This document shows positions 11,694-26,600 of a stretch of DNA of 64,000 bases, one piece after another; the first letter of the stretch is position 1, and each line of letters starts with the position of its first letter. Below the pieces are notes generated by a model that was given only the letters and a program-made list of their open reading frames with translations, had not been told where the DNA came from and made no database searches. A program made the position numbers and the translations under genes. Origin of the DNA: Aricia agestis (Eukaryota > Arthropoda > Insecta > Lepidoptera > Lycaenidae); NCBI RefSeq assembly GCF_905147365.1, contig NC_056418.1, positions 2,727,262 to 2,791,261 on the forward strand. The letters run 5' to 3'.

Positions 11694-14600
11694 ATGTTCT
11701 CCAGTATTGCAGGTGAGACAGTAATTATTATTTATTAAAAATTACAAGTATAAGTAATACTTTTTGCCATAAAAAAAAACTTAAAATTAAGTAAGTAAGT
11801 AAGTACCTAAGTAATTTAATTATTTTAATTCTCGTTGAAAAAATTAATAAACAGTTCAGTAAACAGTTACAAACTGATGTTGCTTTATTTAATTAAATAA
11901 GGATGAAACAAAAAAAGAGAATAAGTAGGTATCAAATATTTGCAAGTTTTACGAATCAGGAATCACAGATTACTACAGGAATAAATTGTACTTACTTTGT
12001 AAGCTTTCGCTTTTCCGCAGTGTTTCCGGATCCTGTTGATAACGAATGATAATATTATTATTAACTTACTTCCTTTTAATTAAGGTTTAACCATCATAGA
12101 AATTACGTAATAATGAATCTAGAAATGATAAAATTAACTCTACGAATTACAATGTAGTTTGGCATGTAAATGTAGATTTTTTTTATCATGATAGACCATT
12201 GTCCATTGACCAAGGATGAGCATTACGTCATGGTAGCTGATTTTAACCACCGTAGTTCAATGGTAGAGAGTAGAGACTAGAGTAGCTATAACATAATATT
12301 TTGTCGTCTACATTCACTTAATTCTCATAAGGCGACTTTTAAGCACTTAAAGTGCATGATAAGCAGTAGTTTGTTGTACAGTAATAGCGCCTCCACAAGA
12401 TGGGCCAGCGTAGTGGGCCATCACGATTCACGATGGGCCAGCGTGGGGAGGGCGTAGTGGCGTACGATGGCCGATGGTGCCAGCGATGGCCGTGGAATGG
12501 AAGCGGTGTCGGTTTTTCGGCCACACATCAAAGGATGATGGCCCAACGATTGTGGTACGCCTCTACAAGTCTACATATACGAGTACGTGGCCGATACGAC
12601 AGTCGGTGCCCGACCGCGGTCGAGTGACAAGTCGAGTGAGGACGTCGTATTACAATTTACGAATTTCATTCAAAATGACGAGTACGTGGTCGCATAATGA
12701 ATGAAGCTATATTAATATGATAAAGGCGAAAGTTTGCATGGATGTATGGATGTTTATTAGGTACTCTTTGACTCAAAAACTACTGAACGAATTTTAATGA
12801 AACTTTACAATAATAATTATATAGCTTATACATCCAGAATAACACATAGGCTACAATTATTTGGCCGACATTCAAAATAAAGGAGGTATTAAGACTGTTG
12901 TTAATTTTTTGTTTTCAACGATTACTCCGCCGTTTGTGAACCGAGTTGCTATTATTACATTCATCATTATCATCATCATCACTACTACAAACCATTATTT
13001 TAATTTTAGTCTCGAAATAATTATTCGTAGACACCGGGTTCACCGGTGAACTTCTCTCCTAATATGAAGCTTCCCTTAGCTTCATATTAGGAGAGAAGTT
13101 CACCGGGTCATCTGGTGAAGTCATAAATTATTATTAAATGTACGTTTTGCATTGCCGCAATGGCTAATGCTTACACGTCCATCTTGAACGATGTTTAGAT
13201 CACGACTGAACACGGCCATCATGTAGCTTAGGCGTTGCGACCATTGCATAGCCATCGCATGTGCCATTCGATGGGCCAGCGCTGGCCACTCTTGTAGATA
13301 CGCTATAACACCAAGATTTTAATGACCCTAGGTAAACTTCGTTTTTCTGTAAATGTCGGACGATGTTTGAAAAGAACGATGATTCCCGAAAGTCATTAAG
13401 AGTTTATGATTTCACTTGTTATGCCATAATAAATTATTTTATAATAAGTAGGTAAGTAAGTAACTAGTAGAATCTATTAATAGTTAGTAGGTGTAAACTA
13501 GAGAACTCGGGTGGCTGCTTTGCAATTTGCATAGTCTCCGAGTTAGTTGTGCTTGTGATGCGTCTTGCGCATAGTACTCGACCAGCTGCGCATCGCGAAA
13601 GGATGGAACTTCAAAATAATGAAGAGTTTGACACATTTTATACTTAACACATATATGGTTAATGGTTTGACAGATATTGATATGTCAAAGCCTTCATTTA
13701 ATTACAATTAAGTAAATAATTAATTGTAATTAAATAAAAGATAATTAGTATTTAGTATTCGTCTCTGAGTGCGGCAGTAATCATGTTTTCTCAAATCTTC
13801 ATTTTTATGAAGTAACAGAATAGGTACTAATATTATAAATGCGAAAGTGTGTCTGTCTGTTTTTTTATCTTTCTGTCTATTACATCGACGGTCGACCTCA
13901 CGCCCAATCCGCTAAACCGATTTTGGTGAAATTTGGTATGGAGATACTTTGAGTCCCGGGAAAGGATATAGGATACTTTTTATCTCGGAAAAATGTAAGT
14001 ACGGTTCCCGTGTCATAAACGAGATCACTACTCTATCTAAAACCTCGAAAGGTGACTCGCGCTTGTCACAAAATCCCATACGGTAATAAGACTATTGTTT
14101 TGACTTACTTACGAAATATATGACTCAGCCTCGTCTGGGTCTATTTGTTGATTACCGGTTGGTGTACAAACTACAAAGGTTGAAAAGGTCTGATTATCAT
14201 GCTCGATACGTGTGATAGAGTGAAGAGTGTACCTACGACCGGACGGTATAAATAGAGTATTGTTTATAATACTGTTATCAACGTGAATAAAAATATTTAG
14301 TTTATTAGGTACCTACGTCAGGTACCTACTACCTAGCTTTTATTTGGTATCTTACTATAAAGCATTTTGCCATCGAAGTAAGTAAACAATAAAAAAAAAA
14401 TTGAAATTCGAATTTGTTTGTAATGATTCATAGATAGAGTTAAATAGTAGTACCTCAATGTAATGATTAATTATTGAACGTTATTAAACGTGTTCATTAA
14501 AATATCATTTCCTGGTCACTTGTAGCGGTGATTAAGGATCTAAGCAGCTCACTGATTTATTGCTATTGGACAAAGCTAAGATGAAATCACGTCGCACATT

Positions 14601-17600
14601 TCATGCCAGTCAGGAATAAATTAAAGCCCTTTGTGGAAATTTCAAATTTCAAATATCGAATCACGTTTAAGAATTTCACTAGGTAGTGCCTACTTAGGAT
14701 TTAAATTAGTTGCTTGAAAATAAACAGTTTTACCTCAGCAATTCCACGCAATTCTTTGAAATCTTAAGGTTAGCTTGTGAATTTGAACCTGTATTCGCAG
14801 CGTGGGAGGGACGGGTTCGGTGCGCTCGCACTGAGCCACTGAGGTCATGGCCAATGTATGCAGGCATTAGCATCCTCACACAAACATTTATATTCGAAAT
14901 ACGAAAGCCAGACGACGCATTCACGTAGTTTGTACGAAAGTTAAAATATAACAGTACTAAAATAACACAATAACACGTAAGGATCATGCTGTAGGTATAA
15001 TTATCAAGAAAAAAAAAACCCTACTCTGGTGAAACATGTCTAAAAAAAACGAAGAATATATTTTTTTATCGAATTGTCCAAAAAATGTAGAGTTCGCACA
15101 GTTTGGTAGAGTGAAGCTCGAGATAACCACAATATTCTTAGTTCTTTACAAAGATCTAAGAATATCAGTTCGACACTGGAGTATAATAATAATTATTGTA
15201 AGTTGTAATTCTATCATAGTCGGTGGCGGTCTTACCCATTGCTAGGCCCCCGGGCGGCAGGTCTTTGCGAGGCCCTTTGTCTTCCAGAAAACACCTTGCG
15301 GGGCCCCGGGCGATTGCCCTGTTCGCCACCGCAAAGAGCCGCCCCTGATGATTAATATATTATATTCTGTGATCATAGTAACAAAAATATATTATTTAGA
15401 AATCTATAACGACGCAAATCCTAACAAAATATACCAAGTAGCATATTATTGTCGCTTGAAATCAACAGAATCGTAAACATTTGGCAGCTGTATTTCGTTT
15501 ATTATGGAACGGGCGTGGAATAGTTACTACTGCGTAATAAGCGCCTTGTATATTATGTCGCAGGCGGATTGTATAATCCGCCGTTTTACATTACGGCTAG
15601 CTGTTTTAAAAAACAAGGCCGTTTTATAATGCGGCGGTTTAACGATTAGCCGGATTATCATTGCAATACGTTCTTCAATAAGGCGGCCCACGTTTATCTG
15701 CATCGTACTTTCCGCATACCGGTACTTTCTTTACTGTTTTACATCAAGAATAATAGAAATTCTTTAATTGCACCTGAAAATTATACTGAAATTGACTGCT
15801 TTCTTTCTTTAATCCACTCAAAACTTCGCAATTTAGCAACACACCTTCGGTATCCAACGCCATATTGTTGTTACGTCACAGGCAGCGCCACGAGTATTAA
15901 GAATCGGAACTAAAAACTGTCAAAGAGGCGACTTAGCTTTCGCTTTATTACATTATGGCTAGCCGTTTTGAATATACCGTATGGCGCCGAATAAATTCCA
16001 GCGAGTTTTCATTCAGCCGCATTCAATCCGGCTAATCGTTAAACCGCCGCATTACAAAACGGCCCTGTTTTTTAAAACAGCTAGCCGTAATGTAAAACGG
16101 CGGATTATACAATCCGCCTGCGACATATACGTTCTATATTAGAGAGTTGAGTCATTGTAAAATGTAAGGATTGCAACAGTTCCGACAGCTACAAGGTCGA
16201 AGGGTTATGTTCTGATTCAGTATTTTTCAACATGTGGGTCGCGAACCCCTGGAGGATCGCGTATACTTCTTTAGGGGGGCCGCTAGAGGTTGAGAGAACT
16301 ATTTCAGTAAAAAAAAACAATGAAGATTAAAAATATTGTTGTAAGTAACTGAGTTATAAGTACCTAGGAGAATTTTAACAAACATACATTATATTTAAAA
16401 TAATAAAAAAGCAATTAAGAGGGGTCGCGAATTTTTTTCTACTTATCTGACAGATAGAGTATATCAGGAAGTGGTGAAACAGCCCTATACTCCACACTCT
16501 ATCTCACAAGTTAAGTTGTGGATAGCCTATACATAGATATATATATATCAGGAAATGGTGAAACCACAGAGATGAAACTATAAATACCTATAGAGCACAT
16601 CGTGCGAGCCATGCTAGATCTGTGGGTGAAACAGGCCCTTGTTTTGCAAAAAGTTTTCAAACCGTTTGGTTTTATCTTCAATATGTATATTTACCTATCT
16701 GTCCAAATTCCAAGCGTGTTTGTTGCGTTTTATTGATCTGGTAGAGTTGCCTAACCTTGACTTTTGTTATTGCCAAGAACCTGTGTGGACTGTGGCCGAG
16801 TTTTTTTTTATTTGGGCACAAAAAAACAAATGTTAGCGTTTTTTTACTGTACTAAGATGTCTTTATTCTTATTTGGGGAGTCTAGGATGAAAGTACTGAT
16901 TGTAAAAACCTTATTTCTATTAATACCTAACTTTTAGCTCAAGGAGAAATTAACACTATTTTTGAATAACCTTGTAAATCTATGACCTAATATTAGATAA
17001 TACCACGGAGCGTATTAGCTCCGTGGATAATACAGATCAGATTTTATAATGGCGACATGGTAGCAAAGGCGCCTCAGACCATCAAACATGACATCATCAA
17101 GGTTAGCTAATTAGACTACATCTATCTCGTTCTACCTGCACAAGATAAACGAGACGTGAATATAAACATTCCTCTGTGTTGTGGTTTTATAAGTATTGTT
17201 TGTGTTGTATTGTGTACTATCGTATGGAATTTTATGCGTTCTCCGCACGTTGGCTAATGATGGACTAAACGATTATGAACGTGTAGAAAAGACATAATAG
17301 TTTGCCATAGATGAAGTCCATTGTACTATCAGATAAATTGATTCTTAGGCCAGCGGTTCTCAAACTTTTTTGGTGGCGGAACCCTTTTAAGAAGTGACAT
17401 TTTTGATGGACAAATGGTAAGTCAGCTGGGCTGTGGGCATGATATAATTCGACAAAATTACGTAGAACCGCCATCTACCTATTTAAAATCAATGTCTCTT
17501 TTAACCGACTTCTATGGTACAATATGCTGTAGTTAAAGCTCCATTGTAATCATGGTGTTCATTTTACTATCCTATACATAGTAACTATTTAGTAGCTACT

Positions 17601-20600
17601 CAATACTCTGTGCGGTGAGCCGGCTCGTGCCCCAAAGTAAAGAGAGACCTTTTTGCGTAGCATTAGGTGGTATTAGTTTGCCCTTATAGCTTTTCCATTA
17701 GCGTGACGTCATTTTTCCCCTCCTTGCGATCTTTCTTTGTCGTTCAAATTCGTCAAAATAAGGACCAAAACTCAACTGTTCTGGGTACCTATTGTAAAAA
17801 AAATAATTTTCAGATAGGAAAGCAACTTTCCTTAATCGTAATTATAGGCACATTTTTTGAGGAAATTGATTCCTAGGCATTTGACATATAATTTATTACA
17901 TTTATTATATAACACATAATATATTTAATACACATCCATGACCCAGGAACCTTGAAAACTTTTTGTTCCCTCGGCGGGATTCGAACCCGCGACCCCCGGC
18001 TTGAGCTACCAACTGCATCAGCCCTAGGAACCAACTTCTCTGATAGTACATAATATTATGTGCGTTATGAGTTATGACATTGACCGTACAATACGGTCTA
18101 CGAAATAACTTTGTCGTAATGCAACAATTTATATAAATCTCCAGACTGGTTAAGAATATTCTCGATTCACTGCAAGTGACTGCGTAATAGTCGCAAATAG
18201 CAGTAAGTCTGAATACCTAAATAATATGACTAATTCTCAAATTGTTGTTTCCACGGAGCAAAGTATACGTTATAAATACGAAAGTGTGTCGTCTGTCTGT
18301 CTGTTGTCGCTTTACGCTACCGCTAAACCGATTTTGCTGAAAGGTATGGAAATATCTTGAGTCCCGGGAAAGGACATAGGATATTTTTTATCTCGGAAAA
18401 ATATACCTACGGTTTACACGCGGTAAATGAATTTCGGCGCAGCGGTGTTGCGGCCGTCGTCTAGTGTAAGAAATAAGAAGAATAAAAACGGTACCTAATT
18501 TACGAATGGCAAGTTTGGCATAATCTCTGATCTCCTAATCTGTTATTTAAAGCCTGAACAAGGAAGCACTATAATAAATAATAATACTCTTGTCCAAGCT
18601 AAATCGAAATAAATCACATCACCTCGTTAAGTGTGTGGGCAGAAACGGGAAATTATTTCATCTGGGTCAATTAAGCAAATTCTATATGGTACCTAGTTGG
18701 TACCACATTTTTATAACGATTGGGAGTAGCAAATATAAAAATGTATTAAGTATTATCAGCTTTTTATTATCTATTCGTTTACGTACGTACATCAAAAATA
18801 AGTGGCTCCAGAGTTGATCCTTGGGGTACACCAAATTTTTTTCTTCGAAAATAATATTCTTTACCTATTTGTGATTGATAAATAATTAAAAATACAATAG
18901 TTTTTGTTAATTTTTTGAGATAATAGCTATTTTTACTGAATATGACGTTACATGGATTGTGATCACCGTTTGCAATTTCAACTATGACATCATCGGTTCT
19001 CGGAATGGCTACATACACCCAAGGCAAACTAGCTGGATCGATGAGACAGCCTTGTAGCATAATTGCAATTTGATACTTTAAGCTCGTTATCACTTATCAA
19101 GTTATCACTTATCAGTCATGTCCAAAGGTGAAACTACCGGATCAAATGCTTATTCGAGGTCGAAACTACGAAAGTAGGCGTCATCCATACTAATATTATA
19201 AATGCGATAGTGTGCCTGTCTGTCTGTCTGTAAACTCTTCACGTTCAAGCCACTGAACGGTGTTTGCTGAGTTTTGGTTTTGATAACAATGCTCCGACTG
19301 TTTATGAGTTGCGAGCGTTCATCGTTCTTCTAGCAATAATAGAGGAATAATTATTCTGATGATTTTAGTTCCTGTGGGATACGGTTTTTGCGTTAGCGGA
19401 GCAGCAATCTCTTACTCCTCTTATTTTTTAAGTAGATTATATGATATTTCTTCAAAGAATTAAAAGTTTTCCGACTTCTACATAATATAATGAAAATCGA
19501 GTTTAATATCGAGTTTGTCTTTGCTTCCATGTCTATGTTACTTTATTAACCTTTGCGAACTAGCGCAGCGTTATAAAATATAGATCGTTTCTAGAATCTA
19601 GGTTTTATTGTGACCTAGACTCCGTGGCGTCGCATTTTATTGGTGCGGGTAAAGCTTCACATGAATAAAATGATTCGGTAAATAACTTTCCTATTACGGT
19701 CATAATGTTTTAACCGACTTCCAAAAAAGCAGTAGGTTCTTTGTTTGTCTGTGCTCAAGAGTCAGGACTCAGGACCAAATCTAAAAAAATGTAAGAAATT
19801 AGAAATTTTGGCATAAGTTTATTAATTTGCAAGGGTTTTTTCAATTGGCCCAGCCATACCTAGGTGTGTCTTATAGTGATTAAAAATAATTATTTACAAT
19901 TAACAAAACACAACGCTGAAAAATAATATTTTATAAATATTAAATATAACGTCTACGAATCTTTAAGTTTACCTATACATAATTGAGGTCACAGATAACA
20001 TAACATGTTGTTGTATCATAATTAATATTTAATATTGTTTTCGGTAACTTTCCACTGAAAATGGGGCAGATAGTTAACGGTGCATATTTTACACAATATT
20101 TTATCACGTTAATTTTATTATTTATTCGACTATACCATTTATGAAAAATCCTATTATTGTTTGTGTTTCAGATTTTTGAGAGTTAAATCTCTTCATCATC
20201 ATCTTTATTTACTAGTAACTAGACTATCACTAGATACTTCAAAACTTTATTTGAATAATTTTTTTCCTTCTAATTCATGATGTCATTGGATAATCTCCTT
20301 GTCTCTAGAAATATCTTGAAACAAAAGAAAATGACTCACGTATTACCTCCGCGATGCTGCAGTTTTTTTCTTATGACAATTTTAATTCTCAACCTAGTTT
20401 GTGTTTTGACTTTTATAACTTTTCTTTAACTACCTACTACCGCTGTTGTAGTACCATTGCTGTATTAAATGTATAATATTTACTTCAACGATTTGGGATT
20501 CTTGGTCTTTGTTGAAACTTACATTTTTCAAAACATTTTCCGATGTATTTTTTTTTGTTAAAGAAGTCAGTCGCTGTAGCCCTGACGTCACTGCGACCCA

Positions 20601-23600
20601 TAAGAATCTATTGTGACTCCTTCGCACTAGAGTATCGTCCCCAACCCAATGCTTCTCATAAATTGAACGATATGGTTGGGGTTGGTGCCACGAATTTCCT
20701 CTGTGGATGAGTATTCGTGACGGACAGTCTAGGAGAAGGGTAAGACGGTATGCTACAAATAACTATTCTGTTTAGGTGTGAGTTGAGTTGAGCTTGCAGT
20801 GCCCAGTTGGGCTTCTGGTAAGGATTCTTAATTGGTTCCTACCCAAGGTGAGCACTAATTCGGATAGTTTCTTACAGACGTTACAATAATATTTTCTCCT
20901 TTTCTGTCAAGTTGCTCTACTATGTATTCTAACTATAATCACAGAATATAATAATATGTATATTAGTTGCTATAGTGTCTTAATACATAATATTATATAA
21001 TATGCTCAGTGTATACCTTTTTTTGTGATGGGGTTTCTTTTTCCTCTAAGTGTTATATGATGTGTTCTATTTAAGAGTGGATAGAATGAATAGGTAGTTC
21101 TGTAAATATTATGTAATTGATTGTTCTGTATAAGTTCTTAATGGAAATTCATGTAAAATTCATATAACACCATTTACGTCCACTTTTTTCTACTATAATC
21201 AGTAATTATTATCAATTTTAACGCAATACACAACCGGTTTCGAAACAATTAATTATCAGATCAATAAATGGCATGGTTAAAAAAGTTTTTTGGTCGCTCC
21301 CGTGTTGCTCCATGTCGGATGATTAATCTAGGTATGCTAATGGACGATATTAGCGGCTATAATTGAGACCTGGCGTATTGAGTGGCCTGTTTGGATAAGA
21401 ATAACAGCTGCGAGCGTTGATATCAATGGTTTAGTTCCTAGAAGTAATATGGTGAGCTAAACCAGAATGACCTAAGACTAGAATCATGGATCGTTTAAAC
21501 CAAGCTAACTTTTAATGGACTTACGCACGGTTTCTGAGTTTTTTTATACGAGTTTATCTGTCCACTAGCACTTTTGATTGAATCAATCTTACGGCTTTAT
21601 TAATAGATGGACTCCTGGAAAACGAGCCTCAAAAAAATTATGTAAAATTGGCATGTTCACCTTCTTTCTGCTTTTTTTATACGGATTAACCCATCAAAGC
21701 TCCATAAGCTCACCGGTGAGGAAGACATTATAGAATAACAATAGATTTCCAAGAATCCACGATCGAAGGATTAAAAGTGAATAAATGGAAGCATAAAAAT
21801 TAAAAACATTAGCTTTAGCTCCAAGGTATGCTATCACTTAAAAGTCATACAATTAATAACTATTACACTAATATATTCCAGTGCAGTAGCCATATGGCCG
21901 ATGAAAAACAATCCGTGGCCTCAAATAAGAGCAATACTCTCAAATGACCGATCAAGTGGACTATTTCTGTACCATACTTACTACTCTACAAAATATATAT
22001 TTGTAGTACACCTCCTGTCACGTGTGTGAACTTTTTATATTAGTCATAAGCATAACTCAGAGTTTACATCCGTATTGTTAAAATCTTTTGTTGCACACAT
22101 ATCTGATAAATTATGAATTATTTTACTTATAGAGAATAATCATTAATGATTCAGCTTGCAACATTTGCTACGTATGGGCACAGTATAGCAATATTCATAT
22201 TGCTATACTGTGGTATGGGGCCAATGATAATAAAATTATTGTTTAACGTTCTAACTATTATGTTAAAATAGTTTAAACTTAAGTATATTATTGTAAATAT
22301 ATTATACTAAATGCAGCCTTTGAAATTATATTGTGCTAGCTGTCCCGCAGAATATCGAGTCACTTTAAAACCTTCCCTGGACTTGTAGGATTATTTTAAG
22401 ACTAAAATTAGGAGGATCGGTTCAGCCGTTATCGAGTTATAGCGTTACTAACATTACTTACATTTTTATATATTATATAGATAGAGCTAAGACAATAAAA
22501 TAGATTTCAGGCTTTTTAACATTAACGCCATTTATTGTTATAAGTTGGTGACTTACATTAAGGCTATCGTCAAATCCTAGTTAACTTGGCTCCTACTGTG
22601 AAAAACATTTTGCATTAATCGTCACGAAAGGTCAAATGAAGGGCCATGTTATATTATTATGGTTAGGTAAGTACTACGACTACGATTTACGACCTACGAT
22701 GTTGTTCAGCCTTATTTGGTTTGAAACCACACCTGTCTCCACTTAACCCACACTTAACCATTAAGACACAGACAATTTTTTATCTACATCCATACTAATA
22801 TTATGCGAAAGTGTGTCTGCCTGTCAGTTACCTGATTTTGCTGTAATGGTATGGATACTTTGAGTCCCGGGAAAGGATATAGGATACTTTTATCCCGAAA
22901 AAATGGCCGGTTCCCACGTGATAAACGAATTTTAGCGCAACGGAATTGCGGGTGTCATCAGTACTTTTAATAAATAAACATCTATTTTTTGCTGCTCTCA
23001 GATAATTTTGGAAGCTTTACTTCTTATTTCCAAACAGACTCGTATAATTTTTTTAGAAGTAGTAGTGTAGTCATAGTGCTATAAATAAACAGAATCAATA
23101 ATTCATTTATATTAGATACATTGAAATCACTATTTTCATAAAACATTGCACGTAAAGTTTTACGTACTTAGATGATATTTCATTCCATCATAGCATTTTC
23201 TAGTAATTGCTCGCATGCATTATAATAAGATCAGCATGCTATTATAGTATAATACATTAAATAAATTCTTGTTATTTTCATGCTACCATAGACAAGAACG
23301 CCGGTGAGTTCAAAATGTATTTTTAAACATGTTTGTGCGTTTCATTTGTAATGTATTTGCACAATGTTTGTGTAAGTCATAAATATTTGTTGTACGAGTA
23401 ACCAATATTGTTTTTAAAAAATACTTTATGATTTAGGTAATAAAATTAAAATATCTACCTTAACTTATTATAAATCTTTAAGGACTAATTCTTTACCACT
23501 CAACTATAATACTCAAATAGCTACCAAAGTGGTATGGTAGATAAGAGGATCTGGTTACTCTACGAAGTCTCTAACTCAGCAAATATTAAAATATAGACCT

Positions 23601-26600
23601 ATACGATCTTTATACAGAATACAGCACTTAATTAGCACAAAATCAATAACAATAAATTACGAATTATGATAAAGAATTTTTTTTGTATGTTCAACGATTG
23701 CTCCGCCGTTTGTGAACCGATTTTCGAAATTTTTTGGTAACCATAACTTAAAATAAGGTAGCGTAAGCCGTAACCTACAACTGTTGCAGACTGCAGTTAT
23801 TAGGTAACACAACTTTGTATTCTGTTAATGTAACATGACGCATTGGCAAAACTAGGACGCCTGCAATAAAGTATTGCACCTCCTCACCCGCCTTATTTAG
23901 GGAGGTAACCAGTAACCTTGACCCAGCGACCTTGCGATGTCCGTCCCCTACCAATCGATACAGTAGGAACACGTCAGTGTTTAGTTGATGAATCTTTAAT
24001 CCGATGTTGTGGATTGTTTTTTTTTGAATTGGCACCATTTTTTTTATATTTTCGTATTCCATGTACTTATTAAAAACTTTTTATAAAATATTTATGCAAC
24101 AGAATATTGAAATGCATATTTAGGAAATTGGCTTGTTGGTACACATTGATAAAACACGAATCCCGATTCTCGATACTTATGCAAAAAAATATTTAATTGT
24201 TTTCAAGTCCAAAACAATTACTTATTACAAACACAAAAAAATATTTGGCTATGTTAGGTGTTTACAATTTACATTATAAATAGTTTCATTTGTTTTGATC
24301 TACGTTGTTAAATAGACGTACTAATTAAATATGGCCACGACTTCCTTAAACAATTCGTAATTTGTTTACACAATCTTTGTGACCTTGACGTTTTTTAAAT
24401 CACACGTTTTTCATTTGTCAATCGTTATTGTCTACGAAATCGAAACCATATTTTTTCGTATCACATAAAAACATGTCTTATTACTTAGTCATACTCATTA
24501 ATTTAATTTTACATAAAATTTACTAGAAATTTTTATACAGGTGCTTTCCGAAGCATCGGGGAGAAGACAGCTTCTCTTTTCGAAAGAAAGAAGAAGGATG
24601 CCGAACAGATCGCAGCAGAGAAAGCAGCGGAGGCCGCCCAAGTCATCGAGAATCAAGTCAAGAAGACCGGTGAACTGGTCAGCGGAGCAGAGAAAAGTGC
24701 ATCGGAGGCAGCTAACACTGGTGATTATGTTGTTTCTATGGTTTTAAAGTACTTATGAAATAGATAGGTATATAAAGGAATCGATGTTGTCACAGTCGTT
24801 AGTGAAATGATTTTACACCATGAATTACATACTTATTATTGCTTGACAGCAACGTACTAGCTAAGTAGTTAGTACTAACGTACCTAAGAGATTTTTTTGT
24901 CTTTAACTTCAGTTTAAAAGAAAAACCTGAAAAATTATAATTCTTCTTTCTCTCTTCAAAGAGAAAACTAGAATTCCTAAATAACAGATTTTCTCTTAAT
25001 AGCTGCTGGTGCAAAAGATGTGGCTGTAGATGTCCTGAACAAAGAACTGGAGAAGGTGACCCTCGCAGCCGGTGAAGCCAAAGAAGCAGCGAACAGAGCG
25101 GTAGCCGATGGCAAGAAAGTCATAGACACCACCAAAGGTTAGAGTAATATAATATACGTAGATATTTTTAATAGCACATATTTTATTTGTTAAGTTATCT
25201 CCTATTTTATTTCTGTTTTGAATGGCACTCTTTTTATTTTATTATTTTTCTTTTTTTTATCCCACCTGTAGAAACTATTGCGACGACAGTAGACAACACG
25301 AAAAGAGCAGCAGAGAGTGCCGTAAACACGGCAAAAGGTATGGTGCTCGTTATATTTTATCCCTCTACTTAAAAAGGTTTCCATTTCTTGCATGATTTTA
25401 ATTTGTCAAGCACCTTTCTGTCGGTTTCTTTATAAGGCTAAGTTTTTTGTAGATAAAGTAGCAAAGTAGAAATCAATATTGCTAATTTATGAATTTAGGT
25501 TTAAGTGTTTTACATTTTCAATTATAGATACTATTTCAAGTACATTAGATTCAACGCAAAAAACAGCACAAGCGGCACTAGAAAGTGGAAAAACTTACGC
25601 CAACTCTGCAAAAGGTAAATAAAGTGATTAAAATTCATGAAACAAATGGGACAAATTATTAAATAAAAAATTCATATTGTAGATTCGGTAGCAAGTACAA
25701 TTCATAGTACAGTAGACGTCACACAAAAAACTGCACAAACTGCTCTTGATACGGGAAAGTCGTATGCCACAAGTGCGAAAGGTAATATTAATATTTTCGA
25801 CGATACATTGAAAACTCAGCAATAACGAAGAAGATAAAATTATTCGTTTTTATTTATAGACACAGTCGCTAGCACAGTACAAAGCGCAGTAGATGCCACA
25901 CAAAAAACTGCTGCCTCCGCTATTGATACCACCAAGACATATGCAACTTCAGCCAAAGGTAGAAGAAAGATTTAATTTTAATCCAAATACGATTCGCGAG
26001 AAAGTAATTATATTATTCTAGTACCTATAAACTTAAATAATGCTTTTAGATACTGTAGCCAGCACATTAGAAGCCTCACAAAAGACAGCTGCATCTGCTA
26101 TTGACACTACAAAAACATACGCAAGTACAGCTAAAGGTAGATTTGGTTTCTTATCATATATATAAACACTTAGTATCGTTACTAAGTCGCCTCGTGGCGG
26201 CGTATAATAACTATGACCTTTAATTTGTAGACACAGTAGCTAACACCGTACATAGTGCGGTAGATGCAACACAAAAAACAGCTGCCTCCGCTATTGACAC
26301 CACTAAGGGACTAGCAGCTTCAGCTAAAGGTAGAATTATGACAAAACCAATTAAAGTGAACGAAAACTAAATTATTAATTATTATTGCAAACTTTTTGTA
26401 GATACTGTAGCTAGCACATTAGATGCTACGCAAAAGACAGCTGCTTCAGCTATTGACACCACGAAAGGATATGCTGCTTCGGCTAAAGGTATAATCGATT
26501 AAAATTGAAATAAATACAAGAAACAGAAAATAGTTACAGCAACTGATTATAATATTTTATTTGTAGATACCGTTAGTAATACGATACAAAATTCTGTAGA

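Larger units (their letters stand above)
11713..24540 (+). other. 12.8-kb first intron of the repeat-protein gene
   Basis: The intron runs from GTGAGA at 11713 to a TTTTTATACAG acceptor. It is filled with degraded repeats: GGGCCA-rich copies at about 12389-12570 and 13145-13305, a hairpin at 13043-13106, a long-TIR MITE at 15556-16125, a SINE-in-MITE nest at 17857-18056 and a LINE scrap near 18779-18870. Lepidopteran short repeats lie at 13826-14030, 18270-18430, 19185-19290, 22330-22480 and 22785-22960. I see nothing convincing as a host gene in the remaining AT-rich sequence (for example 19300-22150 and 23310-24500). Confidence 0.7.

Noticed and set aside
12400..12704. Overlapping plus-strand ORFs of about 75 residues
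   Set aside because: They fall within the GGGCCA-rich interspersed repeat and show no protein-family features.
17975..18015. tRNA gene (GGTTCGAATCC B box)
   Set aside because: No cloverleaf can be formed and the same sequence with the same tail occurs at 47710-47843; it is a tRNA-derived SINE.
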